Assembly (NCBI GenBank): GCA_903953895.1
Contig: CAJBLH010000013.1
Span: forward strand, 38,064-102,063
DNA length: 64,000 bases
Source: an uncultured Desulfobacteraceae bacterium
Lineage (GTDB): Bacteria > Desulfobacterota > Desulfobacteria > Desulfobacterales > Desulfatirhabdiaceae
Direction of reading: 5' to 3'
The notes below the pieces were generated by a model. The model had not been told where the DNA came from and ran no database searches. It worked only from the letters and a program-made list of their open reading frames with translations. Position 1 is the first letter of the stretch. Every line of letters starts with the position of its first letter. A program made the position numbers and the translations under genes. Of the stretch, positions 37,580 to 47,907 are shown in pieces.

Positions 37580-38389
37580 TTATTTCCGATAAGTGGCCGG
37601 CCGAACATATTTGAATTTGTGCGTAATGGCTGACAGCCCCTCGGAATGCCCCACTAAGAGATAACCACCCGGTTCAAGGAATTCCCAGAAACGATTGACC
37701 AGTTGCTGCTGGGTGGGACGGTCAAAATATATCATCACATTACGGCAGAAAATAACATGAAAAGGCCCCTTCATCGGCCACGAGCCCATCAGGTTCAGAT
37801 GGGCCATACGAACCATTGACCGAACATTATCGGCAACCTGATAGGCGCATGCAGCATGACGCGATCTGACAAAATATTTTTGCAGATACGACGATGGCAG
37901 ATCCTTCAGGCTGTCGTCAGGATATAAGGCTTTTGAACCTTTTTCAAGCATTCTTCTGGAAATATCGGTAGCCAGAATCAGCACGTCTCTGCGATCAACA
38001 TCCGTCAAATATTCTCTCAACAGCATCGCCAGAGAATATGGCTCTTCACCCGACGAGCAAGCCGCACTCCAGAACCGTATCCGTCTGCCATTGAGCTGGG
38101 GCAGCACCATTTCCCGCATAAACTTGAAATGTTCGATTTCTCTGAAAAAACTCGTCTTGTTTGTGGTCATGGCATCGATCATCTGGTTCAGCTCATGGTC
38201 TCCGGCCTTGCTATCGATGAGCTCCAGATAAGATTCAACGGAGTCGATACCGATGGCGCGAAACCGCTTCATCAGTCTGGCCTTGACCAGCGCCTCTTTG
38301 CCATCCTTTAGATTGATGCCGCAATGGCGATAAACCAGATCGGATATTTTTCGAAATTGTTTATCGCTCAATTCATGGGTAGCCTGCAT
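37580..38389 (-). CDS. cheR: CheR methyltransferase
   Basis: MTTNKTSFFREIEHFKFMREMVLPQL; RFWSAACSSGEEPYSLAMLL. Confidence 0.95.
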   Translation of the reverse strand: MQATHELSDKQFRKISDLVYRHCGINLKDGKEALVKARLMKRFRAIGIDSVESYLELIDSKAGDHELNQMIDAMTTNKTSFFREIEHFKFMREMVLPQLNGRRIRFWSAACSSGEEPYSLAMLLREYLTDVDRRDVLILATDISRRMLEKGSKALYPDDSLKDLPSSYLQKYFVRSRHAACAYQVADNVRSMVRMAHLNLMGSWPMKGPFHVIFCRNVMIYFDRPTQQQLVNRFWEFLEPGGYLLVGHSEGLSAITHKFKYVRPATYRK

Positions 38390-40929
38390 CAGTTACAGAC
38401 CTTATCAGATCTGTCTTCCTTTTTATCAGCCATATCGGCTGATGTCAGCTTCATCAATCCGGGAATATCAACAATCAGGCCGACCCTTCCGTTAGGCATG
38501 ATAGCCCCGCCGGATATTCCGGGAATCTTCTGCATGGTTTCTCCAAGGGTTTTGATGACCACCTGCTGCCTGCCGACCAACTCGTCAATAATGATCCCTG
38601 CCTGATTTCCATCGTCTTCGATGACGACAACCAGCTCTGGGTTGTCTTCTCGGCAGTCGTCAATTTCATAAAGACACGTCAGTCGATACAGAGGAATCAA
38701 TTTCCCCTGAAGGCTAAGCACGCTGCTTTTATTGAAAACCGTTGAAATGTCTTTTGGATCCGGCTTGATGGATCGAACAATTGAAACTGTAGGAATGACA
38801 TAGGTTTCCTGACCTGCCCGCAAAACCATTCCATCGATGATCGCAAGCGTCAGGGGAAGACTCATTCGGAAAACAGAACCCTTGCCTGGCTCGGACTGGA
38901 TTTCAACCTGACCACGAAGGGATTCAATGTTTTTTTTCACCACATCCATACCAACCCCCCGGCCTGACACATCTGTAACCACTTCAGCCGTTGAAAATCC
39001 GGGCTCCAGAACCAGGTTGTAAACATCTCGGTCGCACAGAGTAGTACAGTCTGTGATCATTCCCTTTTCCAGAGCTTTGGCCAGTATGGCATTTCTGTCC
39101 AATCCCTTGCCATCGTCGATAATTTGAACCACCACACTCCCTGCTGAATGGAAGGCAGACAGTTTCACCATCCCGTTGGGTGATTTGCCACTTTTCTTTC
39201 GCACTTCCGGGGATTCGATTCCATGGTCCACTGCATTTCTTACCATATGAACCAAGGGATCATTGATCACATCCACAAGATTTCTGTCTATTTCGGTATC
39301 TTCCCCCTCTGTTACAAAAGTGACATTTTTTCCCACCTTACGGGCAACATCCCGAACCAATCGCGCCATTTTCTGAAAAGTCGCCTTCAACGGAACCATT
39401 CTCATCGACATCGACAGATCCTGAAGACCGCGAACGATCTTACTGGTATGGTTCACTTTTTTCAGAAGTTCATAATTGGCGGCATGAATGACCACACTGT
39501 CCTGAGCCACCATGGAATGGGCGATAACCATTTCGCCGACCATATCAATCAATCGGTCCAGACGATCCGTACTGACCCGGACCGATGTTTCGACAATTTG
39601 CCTGGAACCCTTCATGCGTTCCTGGGTGCGAAGGGCATGCGCCACATCATTTACCGATGCAGTACCGGTTTTGATTGCCGCCAACCCGAGCAGTTCATTG
39701 GAATGCTCCTTAGCCAACAACTCTATCGACAGTCGATCAGTCTTGCCCTCGGCAATCAGAATATCTCCGAGTCGGGGAGAAGCAACATCATCTCTTTCCT
39801 CGGACACCCCCAGCGCCTCTGGGTTCATCAAAGCTGCCATGAGACCATCATAACCATCGGGTTTGAGCAAAGGAGATCCCCCAATCGCCTTTTCAACCGA
39901 AATCATCAGGGTTTTGAGCATGTCGAGAGACCGCAGGGCAAGATCGGCATAACCACCCTGATATCGGATTTCTCTATCTCGTACCCGGCTCAGCAACGAT
40001 TCTGCATGATGCCCCATCTCTGAAAGGAGCGATAAGTCCAGAAATGCAGAAGTGCCTTTTATGGTGTGAAATGCACGGAATACCGTTCCCACCGCATCCA
40101 TATCTTCAGGATCCACTTCAAGCGATAAAAGCGCCTCCTCGGCCCGGGCGATCAGATCATTGGCTTCCGCTACAAATTCGCAGATAAGATCTGAGTCCGG
40201 ATTTTTCGGCATATAATCCTGGCCCGGATCATCCTTGTTGCGCACAAGTTGTTTGGTCTCAGATGAGTCTGCCTGAACTTCATCCGGATACTCCATCAAT
40301 TGAATGGCCCGTTCCACACAGGTTCCAGCTTCAGACCAAGCATCCGCAAGGCTGTCCGCTTCAAGCAGCGGCATCGTATTCAGAATCTCGATCGCCTTGA
40401 AAATCTGATCCTTTACCGTAGCATGAAGGCCGGCTTGTCCGGAAAAAACGACCAGCGAGTGCATAATTTTCGAAACACCGTCACGATCATCAGGCTCCTG
40501 CTGTATCCATAACAAGGCAAGGTCATTTAAATCCGACTGAAGCAGGTTCGTATCCTCTATAGCAATCGGCAAGTGCCCCGGCATTACCGTCTCGGCGGGA
40601 AGCACCTGACGCAGGGCTTCAATCACAGGACCAGCCAGATATTCTCCCCCCCCACCTTCCACACACTGCTTGCAGACGGATAGGCCCTTAGTCACGGCAT
40701 CAATTGCTGCAAAGGTATTGAGAGCCGTTTTCAAGACGATGGCATTCATCCCCAGAATCGACATATCGAGAATCTGAGACAGTGTGCCGAATGCATCTGG
40801 AATGCAGGTCCGGATGGTCTGCAGATCCGATATGGCTGCATTCCACCCGTCGATATCGTTCAACCCGAGGGTTTCAACCGTATCAATTATCGCCTGGAGT
40901 TTTGGAGTGATTTCTTCAATTGAGTTCAT
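38389..40929 (-). CDS. cheA: CheA histidine kinase
   Basis: FHTIKGTSAFLDL Hpt; NAVDHGIESPEVR; GRGVGMDVVKKNIESLRGQVEI; C-term CheW-like domain. Confidence 0.96.
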   Translation of the reverse strand: MNSIEEITPKLQAIIDTVETLGLNDIDGWNAAISDLQTIRTCIPDAFGTLSQILDMSILGMNAIVLKTALNTFAAIDAVTKGLSVCKQCVEGGGGEYLAGPVIEALRQVLPAETVMPGHLPIAIEDTNLLQSDLNDLALLWIQQEPDDRDGVSKIMHSLVVFSGQAGLHATVKDQIFKAIEILNTMPLLEADSLADAWSEAGTCVERAIQLMEYPDEVQADSSETKQLVRNKDDPGQDYMPKNPDSDLICEFVAEANDLIARAEEALLSLEVDPEDMDAVGTVFRAFHTIKGTSAFLDLSLLSEMGHHAESLLSRVRDREIRYQGGYADLALRSLDMLKTLMISVEKAIGGSPLLKPDGYDGLMAALMNPEALGVSEERDDVASPRLGDILIAEGKTDRLSIELLAKEHSNELLGLAAIKTGTASVNDVAHALRTQERMKGSRQIVETSVRVSTDRLDRLIDMVGEMVIAHSMVAQDSVVIHAANYELLKKVNHTSKIVRGLQDLSMSMRMVPLKATFQKMARLVRDVARKVGKNVTFVTEGEDTEIDRNLVDVINDPLVHMVRNAVDHGIESPEVRKKSGKSPNGMVKLSAFHSAGSVVVQIIDDGKGLDRNAILAKALEKGMITDCTTLCDRDVYNLVLEPGFSTAEVVTDVSGRGVGMDVVKKNIESLRGQVEIQSEPGKGSVFRMSLPLTLAIIDGMVLRAGQETYVIPTVSIVRSIKPDPKDISTVFNKSSVLSLQGKLIPLYRLTCLYEIDDCREDNPELVVVIEDDGNQAGIIIDELVGRQQVVIKTLGETMQKIPGISGGAIMPNGRVGLIVDIPGLMKLTSADMADKKEDRSDKVCN

Positions 40930-40964
40930 GGGATTGGCCGTATTCAGGAATTGAGTAAAAAATT

Positions 40965-41075
40965 CTATAGCTTACAAGATAATGGTTCTGGGAAGGCAGC
41001 AGAGAGGGGATAGACCTTTTTTTGGGGTCATCCCCGACCGATAACGCACCCAAAATCTTTATCTTGAAAGCTATA
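40965..41075. repeat. Structured ~110-bp intergenic element, copy 3, with 17-bp terminal inverted repeats
   Basis: tatagcttacaagataa ... ttatcttgaaagctata (16/17), internal ggggatagacc-tttttttg-gggtcatcccc hairpin. Confidence 0.85.
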
Positions 41076-41169
41076 TCTTGATTGGAAATAGGAACCGCGA
41101 AAAGCGAGATTGACGGTAAAACTGACACCTTCGATGCGAAGGTGCATCCACAATGGAGTTCAGGGCAGC

Positions 41170-41667
41170 CTACACATTGCTGGAAAGAACGGCGCCGCAA
41201 ATTTCCCCCTGATACATTTTTCCGGTACGGAAATACACCGGAGACGGTGTCATCATTTGTACCAGCAAGTTAATCGAAGACCGAACCAGCTTCAGCGAAT
41301 GCGTCAACAGAGACTTGTTCACTTCATTTTCCCGATGAATATCCTGCACGAGTGAAGATATATCAGCAGCACAATGAACCAGCTTCAAAGAGAAGGGAAC
41401 CTCTACATGCTGTGCCAACTGGGTCAGGGTCAACCCCTGCGGGCACCCCAATCGATCGGATATTTTTTTAACCATGTCTTTGCGCTTTTCATCGCCGGCA
41501 TGTATCAACGCCAGGATAGCTTCTTTCTGTATCCGGGCCGAGTTCACCGCATCCAGCTTTGCACTGACAACCGCTTTTTTTTCAATCGCCAGAATATCCA
41601 GCAACGACCGGAACAATTTAGCCTGATTCTCAAGAATATCTATCAACTCTTTTAGCATATTTTCCAT
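41170..41667 (-). CDS. flgN: FlgN-like flagellar chaperone
   Basis: LIDILENQAKLFRSLLDILAIEKKAVVSAKLDAVNSARIQKEAILALI; position after flgM. Confidence 0.8.
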   Translation of the reverse strand: MENMLKELIDILENQAKLFRSLLDILAIEKKAVVSAKLDAVNSARIQKEAILALIHAGDEKRKDMVKKISDRLGCPQGLTLTQLAQHVEVPFSLKLVHCAADISSLVQDIHRENEVNKSLLTHSLKLVRSSINLLVQMMTPSPVYFRTGKMYQGEICGAVLSSNV

Positions 41668-41861
41668 ATGATCGCCTGTTTTTTTGACGTTTTTCTATAT
41701 TTTTTTTTCAGACACCAAGTCGGCCATCGTCAGGGCAGCTCGTACACCTTGCCCGCAGAGAATTGATTTATCAGGAACATAGCGTAAGCACACCGTTTTT
41801 TCAGCCCTTCTATCCGGAAAGAATGTTTCATGTACGTGTGTTGACTGTTAAGCCGGAAGAA

Positions 41862-42173
41862 CTACAGGAACTCATTCAGCAGCGATTCCCCCATCATACG
41901 ATACGCTATCGTTTCAGAAGGAACCGAATAAATCCCCTGCGCAATCTGATTTTTGATTTCAGCTACTTTTTCGACCCGCACATCGGGAATATCCTGCAAC
42001 TGGCTTTTGGCCATCTGAATTTCTTTTGCTGCGGGTGACAACAACACCCGATCTTCACTGGAAGCTGAAACGACTTGACTGTTAGATGTATTCTCACTTC
42101 TCCGAACCCTGGAAGTCTGACTGGTATAGGCTGTTATGCCCGCTGGCTGATTTCTATCTATGATGTTCACCAT
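41862..42173 (-). CDS. flgM: FlgM anti-sigma28 factor
   Basis: C-term DRVLLSPAAKEIQMAKSQLQDIPDVRVEKVAEIKNQIAQGIYSVPSETIAYRMMGESL. Confidence 0.88.
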   Translation of the reverse strand: MVNIIDRNQPAGITAYTSQTSRVRRSENTSNSQVVSASSEDRVLLSPAAKEIQMAKSQLQDIPDVRVEKVAEIKNQIAQGIYSVPSETIAYRMMGESLLNEFL

Positions 42174-42212
42174 ATCTCACTCCTTCTTGCATTGATGGTT
42201 ACTCTGCACAGA

Positions 42213-42240
42213 ATATCAGCCTGTATCAGCCAAAACTTTA
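42213..42240 (-). promoter_or_regulatory. Possible sigma28 promoter upstream of flgM
   Basis: Minus strand TAAAGTTTTGGCTGATACAGGCTGATAT vs TAAAGTTT-N11-GCCGATAA, spacer 1 nt longer. Confidence 0.4.
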
Positions 42241-42310
42241 AATTTATTTCTCTCCGTTTCCCGGGTAAACGATATTGGCTTTTGTAGCAAACATACTTAT
42301 CATCGACAGA

Positions 42311-42652
42311 TCATTCCGTCGGATTGGTTTTGCCGATTTCCGGAACAATTTCCAACTGTCTTTGCACCATCGCAGAAAGTCCTATTCCGCCGGATGCGGA
42401 TAAACTTCTTGCCAGTTCGGCATCCAGCATCTCCGTAAACATTTCTTCCGCCTTACCGCCGCTTGTCAATCCGCCTTTGGGAATTGACGCTCGCATCTCC
42501 TTGAACATGTTCTGAATAAACATCGACTCCATTTCCATACAGGCCGACTTGATTTTGGACTCCTGTTGTGATGCAGAGCGGATCACGCCTGAATGCATCC
42601 CAGCCCCTGTATAGGTGCCATAGCCGGTGGTGGTTTTAAGAGATATATCCAT
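42311..42652 (-). CDS. flgJ: FlgJ-like rod-binding protein (no muramidase domain)
   Basis: KIKSACMEMESMFIQNMFKEMRASIPKGG...FTEMLDAELARSLSASGGIGLSAMV. Confidence 0.88.
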   Translation of the reverse strand: MDISLKTTTGYGTYTGAGMHSGVIRSASQQESKIKSACMEMESMFIQNMFKEMRASIPKGGLTSGGKAEEMFTEMLDAELARSLSASGGIGLSAMVQRQLEIVPEIGKTNPTE

Positions 42653-42731
42653 TGGCAGCCCTTTTGGCAGCGTTACATCCGCCGTTTATCCCGCACTAAG
42701 TGCGATTTTAAGCATTATCTTCTCATATCGA

Positions 42732-43916
42732 TTACATGATTTCCAGTTTGGCCTGCAGCGCGCCGGCTGCCTGAAGCGCCTGAAAAATCGAAATCAAATC
42801 GCGCGGTGTGACCCCGAGGGCGTTCAGGGCACGGACAATTTCTCCGATACTGGCGCCGGCCTCCATCAGAAAAATGGGCGCTTTGTCTTCTTTCACCACA
42901 AGGTTTGTATTGGGGGTCGCCACCGTCTGCCCCTGGGAAAACGGCAGAGGCTGAGAAACATCGGCGGATTCTTTGATCTGTATACTCAGGTTCCCATGTG
43001 CAATGGCAACTTTCGAAATCCTGACATTTTCACCAATCACGACCGTACCGGTCCGTTCATTCACAACCACTTTCGATTCCACATCCGGAGTGACGCCCAG
43101 CGCCTCGATGACAGTCACAAAACCGACCACATTATCCACATATTTAGGCGGAACACGCACTTCGATGCTGGCCGAATCCGAGGTTCTGGCAATCGAGGAA
43201 GAAAAAGCGACATTGATGGATTCAGCTACCCGAGTGGCAGTTGTAAAATCCGGATGATTCAATGTAAGCATCAGGCTTTCCTTGTTCCTGAAACTGGTGG
43301 GCACTTCTTTTTCAATGAGAGCCCCGCCGACAACCCGCCCCACGGTGGGAAAGTTTTTTTGCGCGGATGCGCCGGCGCCTTTGGCGGAAAACCCGCCGGT
43401 GCTGATCGCGCCCTGGGCAATGGCGTATGTCTGACCGTCCGCAGCCTTTAACGGTGTAAATAGCAGTGTTCCTCCCTGCAAGTCTTTTGCATCACCGATC
43501 GAACTGACCGAAACATCCATTCGTGTTCCCGACCTGGAAAACGGGGGCATATCTGCGGTAATCATGACTGCAGCGATATTTTTCACCTTGATATCTATCG
43601 GATTTACCGTCATTCCCATTTTTTCAAGCATACTAACCAGAGACTGTATCGTGAATTTGGCTTTATCCCCATCGCCGGTTCCATTCAACCCCACGACCAG
43701 GCCATATCCCACAAGCTGATTTTGACGCACCCCCTGTATTGAAATGATTTCCTTGATCCTTACTGCATGGGCGTCGGCAGACAAACACAGGAGAATCACC
43801 AGAACAGCCACAGCCCAAACTCCGATCGATCGATTCTTTGCGTATGTTTTTTTCATGCAATCACCGGTATAATATTTAAGGTCATGGTAATATGAATTTT
43901 CTTCACCCACAACCAA
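42732..43916 (-). CDS. flgI: FlgI P-ring protein
   Basis: VRIKEIISIQGVRQNQLVGYGLVVGLNGTGDGDKAKFTIQSLVSMLEKMGM. Confidence 0.96.
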   Translation of the reverse strand: MVVGEENSYYHDLKYYTGDCMKKTYAKNRSIGVWAVAVLVILLCLSADAHAVRIKEIISIQGVRQNQLVGYGLVVGLNGTGDGDKAKFTIQSLVSMLEKMGMTVNPIDIKVKNIAAVMITADMPPFSRSGTRMDVSVSSIGDAKDLQGGTLLFTPLKAADGQTYAIAQGAISTGGFSAKGAGASAQKNFPTVGRVVGGALIEKEVPTSFRNKESLMLTLNHPDFTTATRVAESINVAFSSSIARTSDSASIEVRVPPKYVDNVVGFVTVIEALGVTPDVESKVVVNERTGTVVIGENVRISKVAIAHGNLSIQIKESADVSQPLPFSQGQTVATPNTNLVVKEDKAPIFLMEAGASIGEIVRALNALGVTPRDLISIFQALQAAGALQAKLEIM

Positions 43917-43934
43917 TTGCCTGTTTGTTGTCCG

Positions 43935-44708
43935 CTAAAACGGAGATAAGACGTCCAGAATATTGGCCAGCCAGCCTTTGCGCTGCTGATCATTGACGAT
44001 TCCCGAACCGCTGTAAGCAATTCGCGCATCAGAGATAAATGTTGAAAGCACGACATTTTCATTAGAAATATCCCTGGGTCGGATCACACCGGTTACCACA
44101 ATCAGTTGTGCCTCGTTATTGACAATGATCTCCCTGGACCCGGAAATCGCTAGATTCCCGCTTGGCAATACCCCAATCACCCTCGTAGTGATATAAGCAT
44201 TCAAGTCGCCGCTTCGGCTCGTTCCACCCTGTCCGTTAAATTTAGTGCTAGCCCCGCCGGCAATTCTGGACAACGGATTCAGCCCCTGAGTCGGGTTAAC
44301 ATTGTTTTCAAGACCCAGAAACTTGTCAATACCAAGATTCACGGAGGAATCTCTGCCGGTTGTGGTTGTGGCATTATTGGAGGCTTTTGAGGATTCCACA
44401 ATTTTAATGGTCACGATATCTCCGACCCGCCTGGCTTTTGGGTTGATAAAGAGTTCTCCCATGTTGCCATTTTCCTGCCACAGAGAGCCTTCTGCGAACG
44501 GCTGTGGTGTTTCAGATGCTATATACAGCGGCGGCTGATGCTGTTCAGTGATCGGCTGAACCTGTTTTATCGGTGCGGCGCACCCCCAGAGAAATCCCAC
44601 CATCAATGAAAGCAGGCATCCGAGTTTGATCGCCGAAAAGCACAGTGGTCGCAGATCATGGGTATATGTTTTCTTTAATCCAAAGGCCCAAATCGGTTGA
44701 TTCATCAT
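43935..44708 (-). CDS. flgH: FlgH L-ring lipoprotein
   Basis: GSLWQENGNMGELFINPKARRVGDIVTIKIVESSKASNNATT. Confidence 0.95.
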   Translation of the reverse strand: MMNQPIWAFGLKKTYTHDLRPLCFSAIKLGCLLSLMVGFLWGCAAPIKQVQPITEQHQPPLYIASETPQPFAEGSLWQENGNMGELFINPKARRVGDIVTIKIVESSKASNNATTTTGRDSSVNLGIDKFLGLENNVNPTQGLNPLSRIAGGASTKFNGQGGTSRSGDLNAYITTRVIGVLPSGNLAISGSREIIVNNEAQLIVVTGVIRPRDISNENVVLSTFISDARIAYSGSGIVNDQQRKGWLANILDVLSPF

Positions 44709-44743
44709 AACATCGCCTCCTCAAGAAATACGGTTATCACAAT

Positions 44744-45571
44744 TCAAAACTCCACCTGAACTGTTTTTGGGTCCAAAACCCTGGCAAAAATTTCCTTGTT
44801 TGAATTCAGATTTACCACCCGGACACGATCGCCCTTGATTCCGCTTTCCTTGACTTCTCCTATGGCTGTAATTCTGAGAGTTTCAGACTCGGCAATAATG
44901 GACACCCTGTCATTGCGCTTGACCATCAGTGGTTGTTCAATAATATCAGTTCGAAAAACTTCTTTCGGATTCATGGCTCTCAGCGTCCTTTTTCCCACTA
45001 CATCCTCTATGTTGGAAATGTAATTGGATGGCAGATCCGCCATATCCATTGAAACAACAGTCACATCATCTTTTGCAATGGTCTGATTCCGGTTAAGGGG
45101 TTTCTGAACGACGATGACAGGGGTTTCAACTTCAATCTTGACGGTTGCCGACACTTTTCTGGATGACTGACCATAGATATCGAAAACAATACTCAGTGGA
45201 ACCGTCCCCAGATAATTGGTTTTACCGGGTGGCGCCACTTTATAAGAATATGGTCGATTTGGAAGCACCAGACCGTTACTGGCCTGAACAAGTTTTATCT
45301 TGACACGGCTTTTTTCCCAGGGGATTTTATCGTTCAGAAAATCCATTACGATATCTTCAATCATTTTCCGGGTGATTTCAATGGAACCATTATCCGCCTT
45401 ATCGGACGTTGTAGGTGGGATTAAGGGAATCTGTTCTGCAGTTTGACCGATATTTTCAAAAGAAAACAACATGGTCAGTGCCCCCAACAAGACCACCCTG
45501 AACCATTCCTCCGCACGTTGTCTGATGCCGACTGTCCGAGACATCTGTGGATTTGTTAGACCATTTTTCAT
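44744..45571 (-). CDS. flgA: FlgA P-ring chaperone
   Basis: PLNRNQTIAKDDVTVVSMDMADLPSNYISNIEDVVGKRTLRAMNPKEVF. Confidence 0.92.
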   Translation of the reverse strand: MKNGLTNPQMSRTVGIRQRAEEWFRVVLLGALTMLFSFENIGQTAEQIPLIPPTTSDKADNGSIEITRKMIEDIVMDFLNDKIPWEKSRVKIKLVQASNGLVLPNRPYSYKVAPPGKTNYLGTVPLSIVFDIYGQSSRKVSATVKIEVETPVIVVQKPLNRNQTIAKDDVTVVSMDMADLPSNYISNIEDVVGKRTLRAMNPKEVFRTDIIEQPLMVKRNDRVSIIAESETLRITAIGEVKESGIKGDRVRVVNLNSNKEIFARVLDPKTVQVEF

Positions 45572-45628
45572 CGTCTGCTCCCCCTTGCCACGACCCTAAT
45601 GCAAAAAATCACCAATTGATCAGTTTCC

Positions 45629-46417
45629 CTACCGTTTCAGATTGTTGGCCATCTGCAGCATCTCATCGGCCGCCTGAATGGCTTTGCTGTTGATTTCGTA
45701 AGCCCGCTGGGCCGCAATCATGTTTACCATTTCATCCACTACACTGACATTTGACATCTCCAGACTGCCCTGAGACAGGGTGCCCCTACCATCTTTACCG
45801 GCGGTTCCGGTCGTGACTTCGCCTGATGCCTCGGTTTTCAGATAAAGATTTCTGCCGATACTGGTGAGCCCCGCCTGGTTCGGAAACTGGGCCAGTTCGA
45901 TGGTGCCGATTTGCGTGGGGGTAACATCTCCTGCCTTCAGCGCGGATACAGTGCCGTCCATTCCGATGGTTACTGAAATGGTATTGGTGGGAACGCTGAT
46001 TTCCGGCTCCAGGGGGTATCCATCCGAAGTGACGATTTTCCCGTCACTGTTCAGTTTAAAAGCACCCGCGCGGCTGTAGGCGGTTTCACCATTTGGCTGC
46101 ATGATCTGAAAAAATCCGCTGCCTTCAATGGCAATGTCCAATTCATTTCCGGTGTTCTGATAGTTTCCCTGAATAAATATTTTCTCTGTAGCCACCGGTC
46201 TTGTTCCCTGTCCCAACTGAATTCCGGTCGGCACCTGATTTTCGGATGATGAAGCAGCACCCGCCTGACGAATATTTTGATAGAGCAGATCCTGAAAATC
46301 CGCTCGACTCCGTTTATAGCCGGTTGTGCTGACATTGGCCAGATTGTTGGAAATCACATCGATATTCAATGACTGCGCCTGCATTCCGGATGCGGCTATG
46401 GATAAAGCCCGAGACAT
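45629..46417 (-). CDS. flgG: FlgG distal rod protein
   Basis: [48 protein letters not shown]-term [34 protein letters not shown]. Confidence 0.95.
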   Translation of the reverse strand: MSRALSIAASGMQAQSLNIDVISNNLANVSTTGYKRSRADFQDLLYQNIRQAGAASSSENQVPTGIQLGQGTRPVATEKIFIQGNYQNTGNELDIAIEGSGFFQIMQPNGETAYSRAGAFKLNSDGKIVTSDGYPLEPEISVPTNTISVTIGMDGTVSALKAGDVTPTQIGTIELAQFPNQAGLTSIGRNLYLKTEASGEVTTGTAGKDGRGTLSQGSLEMSNVSVVDEMVNMIAAQRAYEINSKAIQAADEMLQMANNLKR

Positions 46418-46507
46418 AATGGCCTCCTTATGATATGTAGTCTTCAGACGATGCGCGGGGAAAAAACCGCATATTCCGCCTGTAGATCGTTTTTTTCTTA
46501 TGGGTTA

Positions 46508-47263
46508 TCATGACAATCTTCCCAGTTCATTGACGGTTTTACTGTTGGTTTCATTGATGGATTGCAGAACTTTCTGATAGGATTCATATCCTCGAATCAC
46601 ATCGATCATCTCGGTCATCATTTTTATGGAATCCACATTGGATCCTTCAATAAATCCCTGCTGTACGATAGCCTTCTCTGCCGGAATCCCCTGATCAGTG
46701 GAATCTATCGGACTGTACAGGGAATCGCCATTTTTCAGCAGCCCTTTTTTATTGGCGAAATCAACGATCTTCAGACTGTCCACCTCTGCGCCGTCAACGA
46801 TCACAGCACCGGTCGCATCCACAACCACATCTTTACCGGAAATCTGAATTTCACTGTCTCCTTTACCCAGAACGGGATATCCCTGCTGGGTCACCAGGGT
46901 GCCATTCGAATTGAGAACAAAATCTCCTTTTCGCGTATATTGAATGCCCCGAGACGTCTGAACAGCAAAAAATCCCTCCCCATCCAGCGCCACATCCAGC
47001 GCATTCCCCGTTTCTTTCATGGACCCCTGATCAAAGTTGATAAACGTACCGACCGGCAGGGTAGAAATATTATTTACCGACCAATCCTTGAGAGATTCAC
47101 GAGGAATGTTTTCTCTATCTGACGAAGGCATGGATGGAATTCGAAATACTTTATCTTCCTTGAACCCGACGGTGTTTGCATTGGCCATGTTGTTGGACAA
47201 AACTTCCAACCTCATTTCCTGAGATAGTGTACCTGTTAGAATGCCGGTGATTTCGCCTCTCAT
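46508..47263 (-). CDS. flgF: FlgF proximal rod protein
   Basis: FlgF/G-type N-terminus (LEVLSNNMANANTVGFKEDK) and C-terminus; upstream of flgG. Confidence 0.88.
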   Translation of the reverse strand: MRGEITGILTGTLSQEMRLEVLSNNMANANTVGFKEDKVFRIPSMPSSDRENIPRESLKDWSVNNISTLPVGTFINFDQGSMKETGNALDVALDGEGFFAVQTSRGIQYTRKGDFVLNSNGTLVTQQGYPVLGKGDSEIQISGKDVVVDATGAVIVDGAEVDSLKIVDFANKKGLLKNGDSLYSPIDSTDQGIPAEKAIVQQGFIEGSNVDSIKMMTEMIDVIRGYESYQKVLQSINETNSKTVNELGRLS

Positions 47264-47350
47264 ACCGCCCTCTCAATAAAAAAAAATTCGTAAATTCTCA
47301 GATTGATAAGACAGATCATTTATCAACGCCGGAACTTACGAATTTTAAAA

Positions 47351-47366
47351 TGCACAGATTGTGCCA
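47351..47366 (-). promoter_or_regulatory. Predicted sigma54 promoter upstream of flgF
   Basis: Minus strand TGGCACAATCTGTGCA: TGGCAC with GG-N10-GC spacing. Confidence 0.65.
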
Positions 47367-47376
47367 GAATCACGTT

Positions 47377-47811
47377 TTACATGTTTTTAGTTGTTTTGTC
47401 TGAAGCTGTATCCGGTTGCATCCGGCGTAAATTGGCAATCAGGTCGATCTCGCACTGAGGAATATTGATGCGTCCGGCAATCTGATCCGATCCGACACCC
47501 AGATCCAGAAGTCGCCGGACTTCATCATAGGGATCAAGACCGGCTTTTTTTCGCTCCTCATCTGGAGCAACTACCTGGCTGTAATTTTTTATTGAAGCCA
47601 GCACTTCGTCAAAAGATTCGCTCCCGGCAAACGCCGCTGTCGGCGTAGGGTTTAATGGACCGAGATCCTCCGGATGAACCGGATCTGAAATCCGGCTAGG
47701 TGAAACAGTTTTCCGTTTCAGTTTAATCAGATAGAAAATGGAGAATATGCAGCAACAAATCCCGGCTGCATCTAAGAATATCTCCAAATTCATAAGGGTC
47801 GTGTAGGTCAT
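47377..47811 (-). CDS. DUF2802-like single-TM protein
   Basis: TM near N-term; EVRRLLDLGVGSDQIAGRINIPQCEIDLIANL; between fliA and flgF. Confidence 0.7.
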   Translation of the reverse strand: MTYTTLMNLEIFLDAAGICCCIFSIFYLIKLKRKTVSPSRISDPVHPEDLGPLNPTPTAAFAGSESFDEVLASIKNYSQVVAPDEERKKAGLDPYDEVRRLLDLGVGSDQIAGRINIPQCEIDLIANLRRMQPDTASDKTTKNM

Positions 47812-47907
47812 GACATTATTTCCTTCATAAACGACTGGCAGCTATTCTTCCAACGTCATTTTATTGACGTTTTCCTGAACATTTTGACATCACCGATAAA
47901 AAACCGG

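Noticed and set aside
39223-40023. 266-aa plus-strand ORF
   Set aside because: Antisense to cheA; codon pattern and composition look like a shadow ORF.
42627-43451. 274-aa plus-strand ORF
   Set aside because: Antisense to flgI, which is unambiguous.
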